DNA of 64,000 nucleotides, taken from NCBI GenBank assembly GCA_027030245.1, contig JALVFE010000035.1:152932-216931 (forward strand), in the 5' to 3' direction. Under the pieces are notes generated by a model. It saw only the letters and a program-made list of their open reading frames with translations, was not told the DNA's origin and did no database searches. The stretch comes from Melioribacteraceae bacterium (GTDB lineage Bacteria; Bacteroidota; Ignavibacteria; Ignavibacteriales; Melioribacteraceae). The translations under genes were made by a program, and so were the position numbers. Shown here one piece after another: positions 8,889 to 18,888 of the stretch (positions are counted from its first letter, which is position 1; each line of letters opens with the position of its first letter).

Positions 8889-10340
8889 TTAATTACCCAA
8901 ATAGTAATTTTTACCTGTTGCCCGGGGCTTTAATCCCGACATATTAATCAATCTTTTGTTAAGCGCTTGTCTTGTTATGCCCAACATTTTAGCCGCAATG
9001 CTTTGATTGTTACCCGCGCGTTTCATTGCTTCTTTTATTAATTCGTTTGTTAATTCTTTGATGGTCGGCAATTGTTCGGAAAAAGATACTTTGTGAATGT
9101 TTTTAATCTCGTTTTCCTCAAAATCTTCTTGCTTCCTCTCGAGGCTTTCGTAAAAAGATTTAAGCGGCAAAATACCGGATTTGTGCACGCTAACAGCGTT
9201 AAAGATAATCGCTTGCAATTCACGGATATTCCCCGGGAAATGATAAGTGGATAACAATTTTATCAACTCAGGCGGATATGTCGGTTTTTTCTTATTGAAA
9301 AGTTTTGCCGCTTGTTCCATAAAATGATCGACCAACACGGGTAAATCGTCCAATCTTTCCCTAAGCGGAATCAGACTGATATGATGCACGTTCAGCCGGT
9401 AATATAAATCTTTGCGGAACTGACCTTTTTCTTGAAGTTCATACAAATTTTTATTTGTTGCGGCAATTATTAATGCATCGGAATATTTCGGTTCGTCCGA
9501 GCCGAGCGGATAATATTCTTTTTCTTGAAGCAAGCGTAAAAGTTTTACTTGGGAAAGAAGGCTCAAATCGCCTATTTCGTCCAAAAACAAAGTTCCGCCC
9601 TTGGCTTTTTCTATTAAACCCGGTCTGTCTTGATTTGCATCGGTGAAAGCTCCTTTCTTGTGTCCGAAGAGCGTATCTGTAAACATTTGATCGTCCAAAC
9701 CGGCAACGTTTGTGGTAACAAATTCTCCTTTTCTGCCGGTAAGTTTGTGCATTGCTTTGGCAATTAATTCTTTACCTACGCCTGTTTCACCCGTTATCAA
9801 AATCGGTTCGGATGTATTTGAAATTGCTTCCATGTATTGGAAAATGGAACGCATCTTTTCGTTTACCGTAATGATTTCTTCAAAAACTTCCGGATGCTGC
9901 AAATTATTGTTAATCAATTGATGTTTTAATTTTTCATTTTCGGAACGCAAGTCCCTTAATTCAATTGCCCTCTTTGCGCAACTTACAAGTTTACTTTCTT
10001 CAACGGGTTTCACCAAATAATCGAACGCACCCATTTTCATACATTTAACGGCGGTTTCCAGTTCGTTATCGCCGGTGATAATTACCACGGGAATTTGCGG
10101 ATAGTTTTGTTTTATGGTATCGAGTAAATTCATTCCGCCGATGTGCGGCATCGAAAGGTCCAAGAAAACCGCAGTGATTTCTTGTTTCCGCAACAGCGGT
10201 TCCACATCCCGGCTATCGGAAAGAGTTATGGTGTTATCAATTCCGTTATCGTTTAATGTTAATTCGAATGACTGAAGCAAATATTCCTCGTCATCAACCA
10301 ACAAAACCGGATTTTTAGGATAGCTTATTTCTTCAATCAT
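8889..10340 (-). CDS. Sigma-54-dependent response regulator (NtrC type)
   Basis: 483 residues. The receiver domain is at about 10-125 with phospho-acceptor D61 (FLDLSMP) and K111 (KPVEE). The AAA+ sigma-54 activator domain is at about 155-390 with Walker A GETGVGKE at 184-191 and the sigma-54 contact loop GAFTDA at 230-235. The C-terminal Fis-type helix-turn-helix is at about 435-475 (QSIAAKMLGITRQALNKRL). It activates RpoN promoters when phosphorylated; targets are unknown. It follows its likely partner kinase by one base, so the two form an operon. Confidence 0.95.
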   Translation of the reverse strand: MIEEISYPKNPVLLVDDEEYLLQSFELTLNDNGIDNTITLSDSRDVEPLLRKQEITAVFLDLSMPHIGGMNLLDTIKQNYPQIPVVIITGDNELETAVKCMKMGAFDYLVKPVEESKLVSCAKRAIELRDLRSENEKLKHQLINNNLQHPEVFEEIITVNEKMRSIFQYMEAISNTSEPILITGETGVGKELIAKAMHKLTGRKGEFVTTNVAGLDDQMFTDTLFGHKKGAFTDANQDRPGLIEKAKGGTLFLDEIGDLSLLSQVKLLRLLQEKEYYPLGSDEPKYSDALIIAATNKNLYELQEKGQFRKDLYYRLNVHHISLIPLRERLDDLPVLVDHFMEQAAKLFNKKKPTYPPELIKLLSTYHFPGNIRELQAIIFNAVSVHKSGILPLKSFYESLERKQEDFEENEIKNIHKVSFSEQLPTIKELTNELIKEAMKRAGNNQSIAAKMLGITRQALNKRLINMSGLKPRATGKNYYLGN

Positions 10341-10341
10341 T

Positions 10342-11970
10342 TTAATTCATTTCCTTTTTTTCCACAGCGGGCAGTTTTATTATTGCTTTGGTTCCTTTTC
10401 CGAATTCAGATTCAAAAGTCAATCTTCCTTTATGCGCCTCAATAATTCTATTCGATACGGCAAGACCCAAACCTGTTCCGCCTTTTTCCCTTTTAGTTGT
10501 GAAAAAAGGGTCTTTAATTTTTTTCAAAACGCCGGGCGCAATTCCTTCACCTTCGTCAACAATCATTATTTGAACCGAATTTTCTTCTTTCAAATATTTT
10601 GTAACCACATAAATTCTTTTCGAATTATCTTGAAGAGCTTGGCAGGCGTTTTCTATTAAATTTATAACAACCTGTTCAAGCCTTTGCCTGTTACCTCTCA
10701 CCGTAGGTAAATCGGGCGCAAATTTTACGGAAAAATTTTCCGTTGATTTATTAATTAAGTTCTTCGTTAAATTTATCGCCGCTTCAATTACTTTATTAAC
10801 GTCCACATTTTGATTTACATCGGAAGATTCTTTTCCGGAAAATTCTTTCAATTCATTAACAATATTTTTTATTCTCTTGGTTCCTTCGCTTATTCCGTTC
10901 AGAATTTTGGGCATCGATTCTTTGATTTTCGAATATTTCAGTCTGTTTCCTACATAAAAATCGCCGTTTTTTCTATAATAATCGTCAAGAATCGGTAAAA
11001 TGTTATACCATGTTTTTTCGATGAGATTAATATTTAACATTACGAAATTGTTGGGATTGTTAATTTCGTGCGCAACTCCCGCAACTAAAGTTCCCAACGC
11101 AACCATTTTATCCGCTTGAATCAACCGGTCGAATTTAAGTTTGGCTTCTTTTTCGGCTTTACGGCGACTTGTGATATCCAGAATTACGCCTTGAAAATTT
11201 GTAATCACTCCGTGGGTTCCGTGTCTTACCGAAATATAATTTTCAACCCAACGGACTTTGTTCTGCGTATTTAATATTCTGAAGGTTTGCTTGAATTTTT
11301 CTTCGCCGATTAACGCTCTATGATAAAGTTCTTCTATAATTCTGTTCCTGTCTTTGGGGTGAATTATGTTCACGAAAGAAATTCTGCCGGAATAAAAATC
11401 ATCCGGAGTATAACCGAACTGACGGACATTATCGGAAACGAATTCAACCGGCATTCCTTCGCCGGCTTTCCACAGAAATCCGATTGCCGGACTTTCATTG
11501 ACGATATACGCCAATTCCTCGTATTTTATATAAGATTCATTTAAGGCTTCCTCTGTTTTCTTCCATGCGGAAATATCTTGCTTGATTCCAACAAATCTGG
11601 TGATTTCACCATTTTCCCCTATGATAGGCACAATGGTTTCTTCCACAAAATAATAATTACCGTTTTTATGTTTATTCAAAATTTCGCCTTGCCATGCGTT
11701 ACCGCTTAAAATTGTCTGCCACATATTTTCGTAAAAAGTTTTACCGTGTTTGCCCGATTTCAAAATACTTCCCGGTTTTCCTATTACTTCTTCGCGCCCG
11801 TAACCTGTAATCCGCGTAAATGCGGAATTTACCCATAAAAATTTTCCGGTTTCGTCCGTTATTTCTATCCCTATTTTTGCTGCATTGAATATTTGGGATA
11901 AAAACCCCATCAATTCGTCTTTGCCGGAAATTTTTACCGCTCCGTCTAAAAAAGACAAGCCGGATACCAT
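10342..11970 (-). CDS. PAS-domain sensor histidine kinase
   Basis: 542 residues with no signal peptide or membrane segment, so a cytoplasmic sensor. Two PAS/PAC units lie at about 20-135 and 150-275 (KHKNGNYYFVEETIVPI is a PAC signature). The HisKA-type dimerisation box GVAHEINNPNNF has H301. The HATPase follows with N box NLIENACQAL, DEGEGI and GGTGLGLAVSNRI. The NPNNF variant of the H box is typical of kinases paired with NtrC-like regulators. Its stop lies one base before the start of the response regulator. Confidence 0.95.
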   Translation of the reverse strand: MVSGLSFLDGAVKISGKDELMGFLSQIFNAAKIGIEITDETGKFLWVNSAFTRITGYGREEVIGKPGSILKSGKHGKTFYENMWQTILSGNAWQGEILNKHKNGNYYFVEETIVPIIGENGEITRFVGIKQDISAWKKTEEALNESYIKYEELAYIVNESPAIGFLWKAGEGMPVEFVSDNVRQFGYTPDDFYSGRISFVNIIHPKDRNRIIEELYHRALIGEEKFKQTFRILNTQNKVRWVENYISVRHGTHGVITNFQGVILDITSRRKAEKEAKLKFDRLIQADKMVALGTLVAGVAHEINNPNNFVMLNINLIEKTWYNILPILDDYYRKNGDFYVGNRLKYSKIKESMPKILNGISEGTKRIKNIVNELKEFSGKESSDVNQNVDVNKVIEAAINLTKNLINKSTENFSVKFAPDLPTVRGNRQRLEQVVINLIENACQALQDNSKRIYVVTKYLKEENSVQIMIVDEGEGIAPGVLKKIKDPFFTTKREKGGTGLGLAVSNRIIEAHKGRLTFESEFGKGTKAIIKLPAVEKKEMN

Positions 11971-12220
11971 TTTAGAGCCAGTTGTGTTTATTTTTCTACT
12001 TCCTTACAAAAATTTTATTAATATTAAGATTTAGGTATATTAATATGTTCGAAAATTGCCGGTTCGCAATAAATATATGTTTTTTAAAATATCTTATTTA
12101 TTGTCGATTATTTAGTGCGGTTTTTTACAGGAAATTAGAAACTTTAAGGAATTTCACCGGTTAAAAAGCGTTGCGTTACTAATATTTCCAGAAAAATTAT
12201 TCTTAAAAAAGGAAATAAGT

Positions 12221-14443
12221 ATGAGTGCAGTTTCGCCATATTACTATTCTTCACAGAAAAAGAAATTTCCCGTTTGGAGAATTTTGCTGAAAAGGAAATG
12301 GACAATTCTATTAATCTTTTTCGCTTTTCTTTTGCTTTCTGCGGCGGTGATGTTAATTGAGCAAAAACTTTACAGGGCGCAAATTGCAATCAACTTCAAT
12401 TACGAAAGCGTTCAAAGATTTTTAATCCCCGGTCAAGGAAACCTTGCGAAGGAAGAAGAGATTTTACAATCGCAACAACTGTTAAGCAAGATTGCCGAGA
12501 AAATCGTAAATAAAAAATATCTTGATAAACAAAATTCCAAATTCATTCCGCTTTATCAAGAAGCCGAAAAATTTTCATTCGAAAAGAAAAATCAGATTTC
12601 GTTTATTACAGGAAAATTGAAGGACATGCTCGAGAAAAATACAGATAACGCTAACAATATTATTTACCTCAGCGTTGTTAGTCCCGACCCCGAAGAAAGC
12701 GCTTTTATCGCAAATATGATAGCCGACGAAATTAACCGGATTGCGATGGTAAACAACAAAAACATTATCTTCCCGGTTGAAAAATATTTAAAAGCCCAAA
12801 AGCAGGAAAAACTCGGCGAACTTCAAAAGAGCAAACTGGCACTTCAGAAAATTTCCGATGCTGAATCAGTTCAGCTTGCACCGCTGGAAAAAGTATTAAT
12901 CGAAAAATTATCCGAATTGGAATCCGAGCTGGAATTTACGGATATGCGGATTAAGATGAACGATATGATTCTTGAGAAATATAGAAACGAAATTAAAAAA
13001 TTCCTTCCCGAAAAAGGCTTGCTTTTGGTCGATATAGACGACGAAGATATTCTTGTAATTCAAGATAAATTGGCACAAGTTGCGGCGGAAAATAAAATTC
13101 GCGAAGTTATGAAAATCTTTCCCGATTTTGTTCCGACTTTAACCTGGCAAAACGAGGGCAACGCAAATACGGATTCTTTGAAAAAAGTTCTTAATTTTAA
13201 AATCACCGCTTTCGTTCAATCGATGGTGAAACCGACAAACATAAAATACGAGCCGGTGTTAAGTTTAACGCAAAAAATACAAGAGCTGAAATTAAAATCG
13301 ATGGAATTCGATTTAATCCAATCGATAATTTACGATGCATTGACCGAACTGGAAACCCAATATTCGGCAATAAATTATTCCAAACTCCGTTTGGCGCGTG
13401 CAATGCGAGATTACAAATTTTATCAGAAACTCAATACCAAAATCGATAAATACTTAACCGAATTGCAGGACATCGAAAAAAATACGATAGCCAAAATCGA
13501 ATTTATCTCCAAAGCCAAAGTTCCCGATATGTTTTATAAACCTGATATTTTCTTACACTTGCTCATTGGCGGAATTTTAGGTTTGATTATCGGAATGCTT
13601 GTAGCTTACCGGTTAAGTATTGTGGGAACACACATAAAAGATACCGAAGATTTGGAAATACTCGGTTACAAAATTATTGCCGCAATTCCCCATATCGAAA
13701 AGAACAGACCTTTGTTGTTCAATACCGCTTACCTCGATTTCGAATCTTCCGAAGACGAAATGGTAAAATCGTTCCAGAAAATTTATGCTTACATTAAATA
13801 CGGATTTTTGGATAAAGAGATTAAAACTATCGGAGTTAGCAGTCCAACCCGCGACGAAGGCAAAAGTATAATTTCAGCGAACATAGCAATAGCTTTGGCA
13901 AACCACAAACACAAAACATTGTTGGTAGATGCGAATCTGAAATATCCGTCGCTTGCCAAATTATTCGGCGTAAACCCGAAACCCTCGCTTGCGCATTACT
14001 TGTTCAGGAAAACGGAATTGGAAAACGTTATTCGCCATACGGAAATTGACGGTTTGGATATTATTACCGGAATCGAGTTTCCGCAAGATCCTTCGGTGGT
14101 TCTTACCTCCGAAAGATTAAGGAAATTTATAGAAACGATCGGGAAGGATTACGATTATGTGATATTCGATTGCATGGATTTATTTTCCACCGATAAAGTA
14201 GCGTATATGCTCGGATTGTTGGACGAAATTATCATGGTCGCCAGAGCGGATCTTTCCACTTTTACGGATCTTAAAAAAGCAGAAATGATTTTTTCCGAAT
14301 ATGAGATTGTGCCCGGCGGCTACATTTTGAACGATTTTAACGTTAAAGGCAAAAAGCCGGCAAAAAAGAAGCCGCAAATGAGCAATCTGGCTAAATCAAC
14401 GCCTATTAATAATACCAAACGCTACATAAAAAAACGCACGTAA
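12221..14443 (+). CDS. Wzz/BY-kinase-like polysaccharide chain-length and export protein
   Basis: 740 residues. A first membrane helix is at about 28-46, a periplasmic coiled-coil-rich region at 50-440 (Wzz/GNVR type), a second helix at 443-466 and a cytoplasmic P-loop ATPase at about 520-700. The Walker A region reads SPTRDEGKS at 541-549 with K548. The Walker A' position reads LLVDANLKYP, so the usual Asp-X-Asp is D570-A-N572, and Walker B is VIFD with D650. The C-terminus has a single tyrosine (Y735) rather than a Tyr cluster. It is likely a polysaccharide copolymerase with a weakened or non-kinase ATPase. AAGGAA lies upstream of the ATG. The transferase gene follows after about 100 bases. 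Confidence 0.9.
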   Translation: MSAVSPYYYSSQKKKFPVWRILLKRKWTILLIFFAFLLLSAAVMLIEQKLYRAQIAINFNYESVQRFLIPGQGNLAKEEEILQSQQLLSKIAEKIVNKKYLDKQNSKFIPLYQEAEKFSFEKKNQISFITGKLKDMLEKNTDNANNIIYLSVVSPDPEESAFIANMIADEINRIAMVNNKNIIFPVEKYLKAQKQEKLGELQKSKLALQKISDAESVQLAPLEKVLIEKLSELESELEFTDMRIKMNDMILEKYRNEIKKFLPEKGLLLVDIDDEDILVIQDKLAQVAAENKIREVMKIFPDFVPTLTWQNEGNANTDSLKKVLNFKITAFVQSMVKPTNIKYEPVLSLTQKIQELKLKSMEFDLIQSIIYDALTELETQYSAINYSKLRLARAMRDYKFYQKLNTKIDKYLTELQDIEKNTIAKIEFISKAKVPDMFYKPDIFLHLLIGGILGLIIGMLVAYRLSIVGTHIKDTEDLEILGYKIIAAIPHIEKNRPLLFNTAYLDFESSEDEMVKSFQKIYAYIKYGFLDKEIKTIGVSSPTRDEGKSIISANIAIALANHKHKTLLVDANLKYPSLAKLFGVNPKPSLAHYLFRKTELENVIRHTEIDGLDIITGIEFPQDPSVVLTSERLRKFIETIGKDYDYVIFDCMDLFSTDKVAYMLGLLDEIIMVARADLSTFTDLKKAEMIFSEYEIVPGGYILNDFNVKGKKPAKKKPQMSNLAKSTPINNTKRYIKKRT

Positions 14444-14498
14444 GGGTGTAACTTTCTTTGAACTTTAATTATTTTTACCGAAAAAAAACGGCGAAGTT

Positions 14499-14546
14499 AT
14501 GAAAGAAAATAATATCGATTCCCCAACTAAAAATAATAACGCATGA
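14499..14546 (+). CDS. Short leader-type open frame before the phosphosugar transferase
   Basis: A 15-codon frame, MKENNIDSPTKNNNA, ends in TGA that overlaps the ATG of the next gene as ATGA (14543-14546). A GCGAAG sequence sits just upstream of its ATG. The overlap suggests translational coupling, since the transferase itself has no clear ribosome-binding site. It may be chance in AT-rich spacer. Confidence 0.35.
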   Translation: MKENNIDSPTKNNNA

Positions 14547-16213
14547 CTTATCTTCTTGTATTTTTTGCAAGTTTGATAACTACCCTTTTTCTTACTCCGT
14601 ATTTCATTACTCTGCTTAAAAGGGCAAGCATCGTCGATATTCCCGGCGGGAGAAAAATTCATACAAAAAAAATCCCCCGCATGGGCGGTCTTATTATTTT
14701 CCTTATTGTGCTGACAATTCTCAACCCTTTTATAGAAGATTTTACATCATTAAAATACATTTTAATTTCGGTAACCGTATTAATCTTCTCCGGCATTATC
14801 GACGATATCATCGGGCTGAACAGTTTCATCAAATTTATTTTCCAAAATGTTGCCGCGGTAATTTTAATATTTTATCTCGAAGAACTTTATTCGGTAATAT
14901 CACTATTCGGAATGGAGTTTACCGGACCTTTGGGCGAACTTATCTTGCTTGTGTTTGTAGTCGGCGCAATCAATTCGATTAATCTTTTGGACGGATTGGA
15001 CGGGCTTGCCAGCGGCTTTTCGCTTTTAATCTTTACCATAATTTTGGCTTTTTCTATCAGCTTGGGAAATAACTTTTTGATTCTTCTGTCGATCAGTTTC
15101 ATCGGAAGTTTGGTCGGGTTTCTCCGATACAACGCCTTTCCCGCAAGCGTTTACTTGGGCGATACGGGTGCGTATATTTTGGGATTCTTCCTTGTATTCA
15201 CCAGCACTCTTGTTTCGATCGAATATAATAAGGGAATTCTCGATTTAACTTTCCCGGTTATGCTTTTGGGAATTCCATTGATCGATACGGTAAAAGTATT
15301 TTTCATCCGTATTTTCCAAGGAAGAAATCCGTTTGCGGCAGATACCAGCCACCAGCATTATATTCTTTATAAAAGCAACGTAAAACACGAAATTTCGGTT
15401 TTCATAATAGAGATATTCACTTTGGTTTATATCCTTTTGGCGATTTTTTATTTGAAAGGGTTGAAAATTCCGGCAACGGTTTTGTTCGTGCTTTTTACGA
15501 TTATTCTGTTAATGGTGGAACCGTTCCTCAGCACATTAAACGTTTCCGATAAAGTTAACAATTTCTTGAACCGCATTAAAGATTTGCCGATGCGACGATT
15601 AAAAACCATAGTGCGGATAATGATTTATATTTCATCATTATTAATTTTAATTATAAGTGTTTTATCGTTTTCGTTTAAGACGTCTCTTACGGTAAACGAA
15701 TTGTATTTTCTGACGATCACAAGTATTTTACTTCTGATTTTAGCCGTTGTTCAATACAGGGCATCCAAATCGATTGCACATATTAATATTTTCTTGAATT
15801 TTACAATTTATTTCATAGTTTCCAAGCTTAGTTTGCCTTCTCTTATCTCAAGAAACCTTTATTTCTCCGAGTTGTTATCTTTGCACGATTTAAGTTTCTA
15901 TGTTCTGGCTTTTCTCATTGTAACAATTCTTCTTGGTAGATGGAAAATTTTTATGGGAAGGAAAGTTTTATTTTCGGGGATAGATTTAACGATGATTGTT
16001 TTTATTCTCCTAACGTTTATCGTGAATAAAATTCTGGAATTTGATTTTAATTACTACTTGAGTACAAGCTTGCTGGAAGCTTTTATTTTTTATTCATGGT
16101 TTAAAATTGTTTCGGATATAAAACCGAAAAGGGAAATGATTCTTTCCGTTTTCTCTTTTCTGCTTCCTATTTCACTGCTTTTATCTTTGCTTATCGGGAA
16201 ATATATTTCCTAA
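14543..16213 (+). CDS. WecA/MraY-family phosphosugar transferase with C-terminal membrane extension
   Basis: Polyprenyl-phosphate HexNAc-1-phosphate transferase of glycosyltransferase family 4, expected to start a polysaccharide repeat unit on undecaprenyl phosphate. Hallmarks are HTKKIPRMGG at 40-49, DDIIGL at 87-92, NSINLLDGLDGLASG at 144-158, GDTGAY at 206-211 and DTSHQH at 267-272. The catalytic part ends near residue 330. The total of 556 residues exceeds the usual 330-380, and the extra part holds about seven hydrophobic helices without a recognised motif. It lies downstream of the Wzz-like gene, and its stop is one base from the stop of the convergent GH20 gene. Confidence 0.92.
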   Translation: MTYLLVFFASLITTLFLTPYFITLLKRASIVDIPGGRKIHTKKIPRMGGLIIFLIVLTILNPFIEDFTSLKYILISVTVLIFSGIIDDIIGLNSFIKFIFQNVAAVILIFYLEELYSVISLFGMEFTGPLGELILLVFVVGAINSINLLDGLDGLASGFSLLIFTIILAFSISLGNNFLILLSISFIGSLVGFLRYNAFPASVYLGDTGAYILGFFLVFTSTLVSIEYNKGILDLTFPVMLLGIPLIDTVKVFFIRIFQGRNPFAADTSHQHYILYKSNVKHEISVFIIEIFTLVYILLAIFYLKGLKIPATVLFVLFTIILLMVEPFLSTLNVSDKVNNFLNRIKDLPMRRLKTIVRIMIYISSLLILIISVLSFSFKTSLTVNELYFLTITSILLLILAVVQYRASKSIAHINIFLNFTIYFIVSKLSLPSLISRNLYFSELLSLHDLSFYVLAFLIVTILLGRWKIFMGRKVLFSGIDLTMIVFILLTFIVNKILEFDFNYYLSTSLLEAFIFYSWFKIVSDIKPKREMILSVFSFLLPISLLLSLLIGKYIS

Positions 16214-16214
16214 G

Positions 16215-18686
16215 TTATCTTTCAATCCAGCTTGTTCTTCCGGTCTTAAAATTAGGTGCAATCACATTATACGGATATTCTTTTTCCACAGCATTCATAC
16301 GGTTTGAATTTCCTCCGGGTGTTACGAACCAATTTTCGTCGGTAAGAATTTTATCTTCACCGTTGTCCGTAACAATTTCGGCGTAAATATTAATTCCGGC
16401 TTCGCCGTTTTTATTATAATTCCGGACTTTTGCTTCAAGAATATTTTTGCCTTCAATCAAATAATCCGTTATATCAAAAGTTTTGATTCTTCTGTAATCA
16501 ACCAAAAGTGAACCGGAACGGCGGGCGAAAACTTTTCCTACAAATTTTCCGTTAATATAAAGTTCGGCATAGGTATCGGCTAAAAGTTGTAGTTTAGCCG
16601 ATTTTATTTTACCGTTTATTTCTATTTCTTTTTCAAAGACTGCAGCTTTTACCGGCAAAGAATCGATTTGGGGAGAATAAATCCATTTGCTTTGAATGTA
16701 TGGGGATTCCAAATTTTTATTTTTTAATTGTCCGGAAATTTCATCGTAATACGAAATTAGCCGGTCGTATTTATCCATTATCAAATCCAGATTTGCTTCC
16801 TTGTCATATTTTTTCCAGAGCCGGGCGTGTTCTTCCTTGAGTTTCCTTAATTCCGAAATATTTTCATTAACATAATTCAATGCCCTTGAATACTCATCTG
16901 ATTTCCCGTCGAGAATTAACTTCAGCAGATTGTTCGACCTCAGTTTTTTGGCAAACCATGAATTCATATTCAACACAAATTTCAAAACATCAAAATAATC
17001 TTTGTTTTTTTCAACAACGGGTTGAAGCGAATTGATCTCTTTGAGTAATTTACTTGTGTTCTTCTCCAACCATTCGGCTTGTACGGCTTTCGGATATTTC
17101 AAAGCCCACCACGGCAAATATTTCCTTTTTGAAAGCGGATGCATCCATATATCGTTCCAAAATACAATGCTCAACGGGTGTTTAAGAGTTTCGGAAATTC
17201 CGGCAAATTTACTCCGCTCAATTCCGAAAAATTGGTTCCAAAATATTCCGTCGAAAGTTTCCCCATCGCTTTTTTCCAAATTCCATGCGCATTGAGCCGA
17301 CCACGCATAACCGTAAAGCAATAATTCCTTAAGCGTTTCCGCACCGAAATCGCCCCAGTTGGAGTTAATCATTCCTATAGAATTATTTTTTATTCCGGAT
17401 TCCGTTAAATTTTTAATATTCGTGAAAGCAAAAGAATAATTCGGATAAGGATTTAAGAAATTCCATACACTCGGGGAAACAATATATTTTATTCCGGCTT
17501 TTTCAAATTCATTTACCGACGGATATTCGAATCTCGGATGGTATCTCCAGTTTACAACAATTATATCTTTTGGTAACATTTGTAGAATTTCGGGATGCTG
17601 TAAAATTATATCGCCGTACATCATCACTTTCTTACCGTATTTCTTACAAATGTTGTAAACCTTTTTATAGTGATCCGCATGTACGCGGGCAATTCCCAAA
17701 CTATCCACCAATTTTTTACTGTTGCCCAAACCTACATCCCAGCTTTCGTCGGCTCCGATATGAAAATATTCCGACGGAAAAACTTCCGCCACTTCTTTTA
17801 TTAATTTATCCAAAAACGAGTAAGTTTCTTCGTTGGAAACATCGAGCGAAGCGGCGCCGGGAAATTCAGCATATTCCAAAAATTCTTCCGTCGTTAAAAT
17901 ATTTTCGTAATGCCCTAAAGTCTGAAAAACCGGAATCACTTCCACAAAATATTTTTTCGCATATTCAACAATCTTTCTTACTTCCTTTTTGGTTAATGCG
18001 CCTCTGTTTTTCCCGATAGACGGAAAGGAATCGAACCGGATCATATCTTCCATGTATGGCATGTAAGTATTCATTTTATACCGTGAGATAAATTTTATCA
18101 CGCGTTTGAAATTCTCAACGGTTTCTACTTGTCCCCGACTAATATCATCCGATATTCCGCGAATTGATAAATCGGGATAATCTATTATTTTCAATACCGG
18201 CAGACGTTTTCCGTATTGCGAAATCAATTGCTCGAGCGTTAACAAACCGTAATAAAGTCCTTTTGCACCCGCTGCAAAAATTTTAATCCGCTCCGGTTTA
18301 ATTATTAAATTGTAAGCTTCACCGGCTTTGTCATTGGGAATTTTATTATCTTCTATAAAACTTTCACCGGTAATTAACTCAATGATACCGCGTGAATTAT
18401 CTCCGGTTAAGTCTTCGGGTTCAGGATTAAATTTACTCCTAAGAAAATTCTTGAAATCTTCTAAGGGATAATCCAAAACGCTAAGAATTTCTTTATCGGC
18501 AGTAACTTCCGTTTTGTTTGTCATCATAAAATATCTTGAAGTGTCCACGTTGGACACATTCTTGACAGCCGGAATTATTTTAATTTCCATTGTTTTTCCG
18601 TTAACAGATTGAAAGAAAAAATTAATTAGAAATGAAATAAGAAAAAAATTATAAAGCGGTTTCGGTGAAAAGATTTTTATTTTCAT
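16215..18686 (-). CDS. Secreted GH20 beta-N-acetylhexosaminidase
   Basis: 823 residues. A signal/anchor hydrophobic stretch is at about 12-30. A GH20b-like N-terminal domain covers about 35-165 and the GH20 barrel about 168-520. The catalytic Asp-Glu pair is D313-E314 in HIGADESWDVG, which serves substrate-assisted hydrolysis of terminal GlcNAc/GalNAc. ISDDISRGQ is typical of the first barrel strand. A coiled region at 590-690 and a C-terminal galactose-binding-like beta domain (KLQLLADTYAELYINGKFV) follow. It probably acts in the periplasm or at the surface. Its 3' end abuts the WecA-like gene with one base between stops. Confidence 0.93.
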   Translation of the reverse strand: MKIKIFSPKPLYNFFLISFLINFFFQSVNGKTMEIKIIPAVKNVSNVDTSRYFMMTNKTEVTADKEILSVLDYPLEDFKNFLRSKFNPEPEDLTGDNSRGIIELITGESFIEDNKIPNDKAGEAYNLIIKPERIKIFAAGAKGLYYGLLTLEQLISQYGKRLPVLKIIDYPDLSIRGISDDISRGQVETVENFKRVIKFISRYKMNTYMPYMEDMIRFDSFPSIGKNRGALTKKEVRKIVEYAKKYFVEVIPVFQTLGHYENILTTEEFLEYAEFPGAASLDVSNEETYSFLDKLIKEVAEVFPSEYFHIGADESWDVGLGNSKKLVDSLGIARVHADHYKKVYNICKKYGKKVMMYGDIILQHPEILQMLPKDIIVVNWRYHPRFEYPSVNEFEKAGIKYIVSPSVWNFLNPYPNYSFAFTNIKNLTESGIKNNSIGMINSNWGDFGAETLKELLLYGYAWSAQCAWNLEKSDGETFDGIFWNQFFGIERSKFAGISETLKHPLSIVFWNDIWMHPLSKRKYLPWWALKYPKAVQAEWLEKNTSKLLKEINSLQPVVEKNKDYFDVLKFVLNMNSWFAKKLRSNNLLKLILDGKSDEYSRALNYVNENISELRKLKEEHARLWKKYDKEANLDLIMDKYDRLISYYDEISGQLKNKNLESPYIQSKWIYSPQIDSLPVKAAVFEKEIEINGKIKSAKLQLLADTYAELYINGKFVGKVFARRSGSLLVDYRRIKTFDITDYLIEGKNILEAKVRNYNKNGEAGINIYAEIVTDNGEDKILTDENWFVTPGGNSNRMNAVEKEYPYNVIAPNFKTGRTSWIER

Positions 18687-18888
18687 TTTTAGCTACTTAG
18701 TTGAGAAAGATTGGTAAGCAACTTATAAAATTTGATGGATTATGCAAAATCGAATGCGGCAGAAAAAGTTTCAAAACATTTTTTTAAGATAATTTACCAA
18801 ATGTTGTTGTTACGGGATAAGAAACCGGGTTTACATTCACCCGATCGAAAACATACGGCGGTTTTAAAACTTACAAATGATGTTCTAT

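Noticed and set aside
18541..18557. Palindrome GTGTCCACGTTGGACAC in the GH20 gene
   Set aside because: Seven-base arms within a coding region far from gene ends; likely chance.
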